Position numbers and translations under genes: made by a program. This document shows positions 19,964 through 21,397 of a stretch of DNA of 21,397 bases, one piece after another. The stretch's first letter is position 1; every line of letters begins with the position of its first letter. Source of the stretch: Pseudomonadota bacterium (GTDB lineage Bacteria; Pseudomonadota; Gammaproteobacteria; Burkholderiales; Burkholderiaceae_C); the NCBI GenBank assembly GCA_023460715.1, contig JAEWPH010000146.1, forward strand, positions 1 through 21,397. The letters run 5' to 3'. Under the pieces are notes generated by a model that ran no database searches, was not told the DNA's origin, and saw nothing but the letters and a program-made list of their open reading frames with translations.

Positions 19964-20231
19964 TCTTTATCTCCTTGTTCATGGCGTCGAGCGGCTCGGC
20001 GTGTTGGTACACCATTGCCACATTGATGACACCGTCGGTGCGCTGGATGGCCGAGACCTGATCCAGGATGGCGGAGGCCGAAGCGGCCTCCAGCGTGACG
20101 ACGCGCTTGCCGTTCTCGTCTGCCCCGTGGATGCAGGCACCCGGCAAGGCGGCGATGGCTGCATCGGCACGGTCAGCGTGCCGGGGCTGTACCTGGACGA
20201 CCAGGCTGGTGATATGAACTTCTTCGGTCAT
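19944..20231 (-). CDS. napD: NapA signal-peptide chaperone NapD
   Basis: NapD is a small cytoplasmic chaperone that binds the Tat signal of NapA and delays export until cofactor insertion. The 95-residue product starts [16 protein letters not shown] and has the ferredoxin-like alternation expected for the family, including ALPGACIHG and the late segment [12 protein letters not shown]. Its gene overlaps napA by 20 bp, so napD translation runs over the napA ribosome site. No strong Shine-Dalgarno is visible before its own ATG at 20231, which suggests coupling to napE, 31 bp upstream. Confidence 0.92.
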   Translation of the reverse strand: MTEEVHITSLVVQVQPRHADRADAAIAALPGACIHGADENGKRVVTLEAASASAILDQVSAIQRTDGVINVAMVYQHAEPLDAMNKEIKNVEYPT

Positions 20232-20262
20232 GGCTGGCTTGCGGCTGGCGTCTGCGGGCGGT

Positions 20263-20439
20263 TCAGCTGCCGGGTGGGCCGGCGAACATCTGATAGAACC
20301 AGACCATGAAGCCGTAGCTGGCCACGGTCAGCACAGCCAGGACAGGAACCATGACGGCTGCCAGGAACACGAAGCTCCGCGCTTCTTCCTGGCGGGTCGA
20401 CGGGCCAGTCGGTGGGGCATCGGGCGTGTTGCTGGACAT
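20263..20439 (-). CDS. napE: Small membrane protein NapE
   Basis: NapE is a small inner-membrane protein of unknown biochemical role found at the head of nap operons in many proteobacteria. The 58-residue product has a soluble N-terminus with RQEEARSF (16-23), then a single span at about 23-50 containing AVMVPVLAVLTVASYGFMVW, a family hallmark, and a short GPPGS end. The ATG at 20439 is supported by a perfect AGGAGG seven bases upstream. A longer frame from 20496 is rejected because it would read through that ribosome site. It is the first gene of the nap-ccm array. Confidence 0.9.
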   Translation of the reverse strand: MSSNTPDAPPTGPSTRQEEARSFVFLAAVMVPVLAVLTVASYGFMVWFYQMFAGPPGS

Positions 20440-20460
20440 GTTTCCTCCTGATGGAAATAA

Positions 20461-20466
20461 ATTGTA
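20461..20466 (-). promoter_or_regulatory. Candidate -10 of the nap operon
   Basis: On the minus strand this reads TACAAT, five of six to the sigma-70 -10. No good -35 exists at 16-18 bases, as expected for an activator-dependent promoter. The FNR-type site centred at 20514.5 would then sit near -61, a standard class I activator position. The implied leader is only about 15 bases, which is a weakness of this choice. Confidence 0.4.
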
Positions 20467-20507
20467 GGAGGCGGCCTCGGGCCGAAAATGACACACTGGC
20501 GGATCGC

Positions 20508-20521
20508 TTGACCAGGGTCAA
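20508..20521. promoter_or_regulatory. FNR/Dnr-family binding site
   Basis: TTGACC-AG-GGTCAA is a perfect palindrome containing the TTGA-N6-TCAA core of FNR/Anr/Dnr/FixK sites. It differs from the strict TTGAT-N4-ATCAA form only at the inner T/A. It stands about 69-82 bp upstream of the napE start, in the spacer before an anaerobic nitrate-respiration operon, so oxygen- or NO-responsive control is likely. The particular regulator is not identified. Confidence 0.7.
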
Positions 20522-20529
20522 GGAAAATG

Positions 20530-20569
20530 CACAACAACTGGTGAAAAGTGTTGTTTTGTGTTCTATGTT
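20530..20569 (+). promoter_or_regulatory. Imperfect dyad and candidate promoter of the LysR gene
   Basis: ACAACA (20531-20536) and TGTTGT (20549-20554) are inverted arms 12 bases apart, within an AT-richer patch. Overlapping them, GTGAAA (20541-20546) and TATGTT (20564-20569), spaced 17 bases, each match sigma-70 hexamers at four of six positions on the plus strand. LysR proteins commonly bind such dyads over their own divergent promoter. Both readings are tentative. Confidence 0.3.
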
Positions 20570-20705
20570 GGTGCGCCCGGCCGACAACGGTGCATCGGCG
20601 GCCTGGTGCAAACCGGGTTTCTCGGGCGTTGCGTACTGTGGGAACATCCCCTGCTGCGCACGCGACGCCGGCATGGGGCCGGCAAGACCGTCCGATTGAG
20701 GTGCC

Positions 20706-21397
20706 ATGGAGCTGCGACAACTGCGGTATTTCGTCAGGGTGGTGGAACTGGGCTCGATGAGCCGGGCGGCCCTGGACCTGGAGGTGGTGCAGTCCGCCCT
20801 GAGCCAGCAGATCACCCGGCTGGAGGGAGAGCTGTCCACCCGGCTGCTGCACCGGACCCCGCGCGGCGTATCACCGACCGAGGCGGGCGCGGCGTTCTTT
20901 CGCGAGGCGCAGCTCACCCTGCGCCATGCCGACCAGGCCGTCCGTGCAGCGCAGCAGGCGCGGCTGTCGGGCAGCGTCACCATCGGGCTGGCGCCTACCA
21001 CGTCCGGCGCGCTGGGCCTGCCGCTCATGCAGGCCATGCGCGCGCGTTACCCCGACGTGCGTCTGCACATGGTCGAAGGCATGTCCGGCCACCTGACGGC
21101 TATGCTGAATGCGCGCGAACTGGATGTGGCCGTGCTGTTCGATACCCGGCTGCACCAGGTGCAGCAGACGGCCGGCGCGCGCCACTGGGCCATGTTTCCG
21201 CTGCTGGAGGAAGACCTGTTCCTAGTGCGCAGGTCGGCAGCCGGCGACCTGGCTCCGCAGGTGGCACTGGCCGATCTGGCGCAGGAACCGCTGATCCTGC
21301 CCACCGGCCCGCACGGGCTGCGCAGCACGCTGGATACGGCCTTCGCCAGCGCCGGCATTGCGCCGCGGGTGGTGCTGGAGGTGGATTCGCTGGCCAT
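20706..21397 (+). CDS. LysR-family regulator, Nac-like (3' end outside window)
   Basis: This is a DNA-binding transcription regulator, cut by the window edge after 230 codons of an expected ~300. The N-terminus (MELRQLRYFVRVVELGSMSR) starts a winged helix-turn-helix, with the recognition region around SRAALDLEVVQSALSQQITRLE (19-40). The co-inducer domain begins with SGSVTIGLAPTTSGALGLPL. Overall character, including SGxVxIGxAPxTxxxLxxPL and the HRTPRGVSPTEAG segment, resembles Nac, the nitrogen assimilation control protein, as I recall it. The function is not established. A GAGGTG lies five bases or fewer before the ATG, a rather tight spacing. It diverges from napE across a 266-bp spacer and might regulate nap, itself, or distant nitrogen genes. 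Confidence 0.88.
   Translation, partial: MELRQLRYFVRVVELGSMSRAALDLEVVQSALSQQITRLEGELSTRLLHRTPRGVSPTEAGAAFFREAQLTLRHADQAVRAAQQARLSGSVTIGLAPTTSGALGLPLMQAMRARYPDVRLHMVEGMSGHLTAMLNARELDVAVLFDTRLHQVQQTAGARHWAMFPLLEEDLFLVRRSAAGDLAPQVALADLAQEPLILPTGPHGLRSTLDTAFASAGIAPRVVLEVDSLA

Noticed and set aside
17072..20026. Very long plus-strand open frame (984 codons) opposite napA and napB
   Set aside because: It lies antisense to two unmistakable genes. Its translation is rich in His, Gly, Arg and Val with no recognisable domain, as expected when a GC-rich coding strand is read backwards.
20440..20496. N-terminal extension of napE to an in-frame start at 20496
   Set aside because: The extension reads through a perfect AGGAGG ribosome site placed for the ATG at 20439, and adds residues unlike the NapE family.

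Overview
The window is GC-rich, densely coded chromosomal DNA. It most likely comes from a betaproteobacterium of the Comamonadaceae (Acidovorax and relatives). That placement rests on protein character, on the gene set, and on short intergenic repeats of a kind I recall from that family; it is an inference, not a database result. I see no rRNA, tRNA, insertion sequence, integrase or CRISPR array. Nearly all the DNA is recognisable core metabolism, protein folding and respiratory machinery, and I do not see a wholly new multi-gene system. The less explained material lies in the intergenic regions.

Layout, left to right. (1) 1-4426, central sugar metabolism: zwf (glucose-6-phosphate dehydrogenase, minus) diverges from a tal-pgi pair (transaldolase and phosphoglucose isomerase, plus, 4-bp overlap). 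The shared 175-bp spacer carries two inverted repeats. A composite GC-rich repeat abuts the zwf stop, and a strong terminator follows pgi. (2) 4427-6937: a spacer with a dispersed repeat and a Fur-box-like promoter leads into one hydroxamate-type TonB-dependent siderophore receptor, closed by a bidirectional terminator. (3) 6995-9176: the groES-groEL heat-shock operon (minus), with a perfect CIRCE operator, a promoter fitting both sigma-32 and sigma-70, and a second copy of the dispersed repeat in the groES-groEL spacer. (4) 9249-20439: one continuous minus-strand array, napEDABC then ccmABCDEFGHI. (5) 20440-21397: a regulatory spacer with an FNR-type palindrome and a divergent, Nac-like LysR regulator that runs off the right edge.

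How the genes fit together. NapA and NapB form the periplasmic nitrate reductase, NapC passes quinol electrons to them, NapD is the NapA maturation chaperone and NapE is a small membrane protein. NapB and NapC are c-type cytochromes with six CXXCH haem sites between them. The Ccm proteins, which export haem, chaperone it and attach it to such sites, are encoded directly downstream in the same run of genes. Seven successive 4-bp stop/start overlaps suggest tight translational coupling in the ccm part. zwf, tal and pgi link the pentose phosphate, Entner-Doudoroff and glycolytic branches at glucose 6-phosphate and fructose 6-phosphate.
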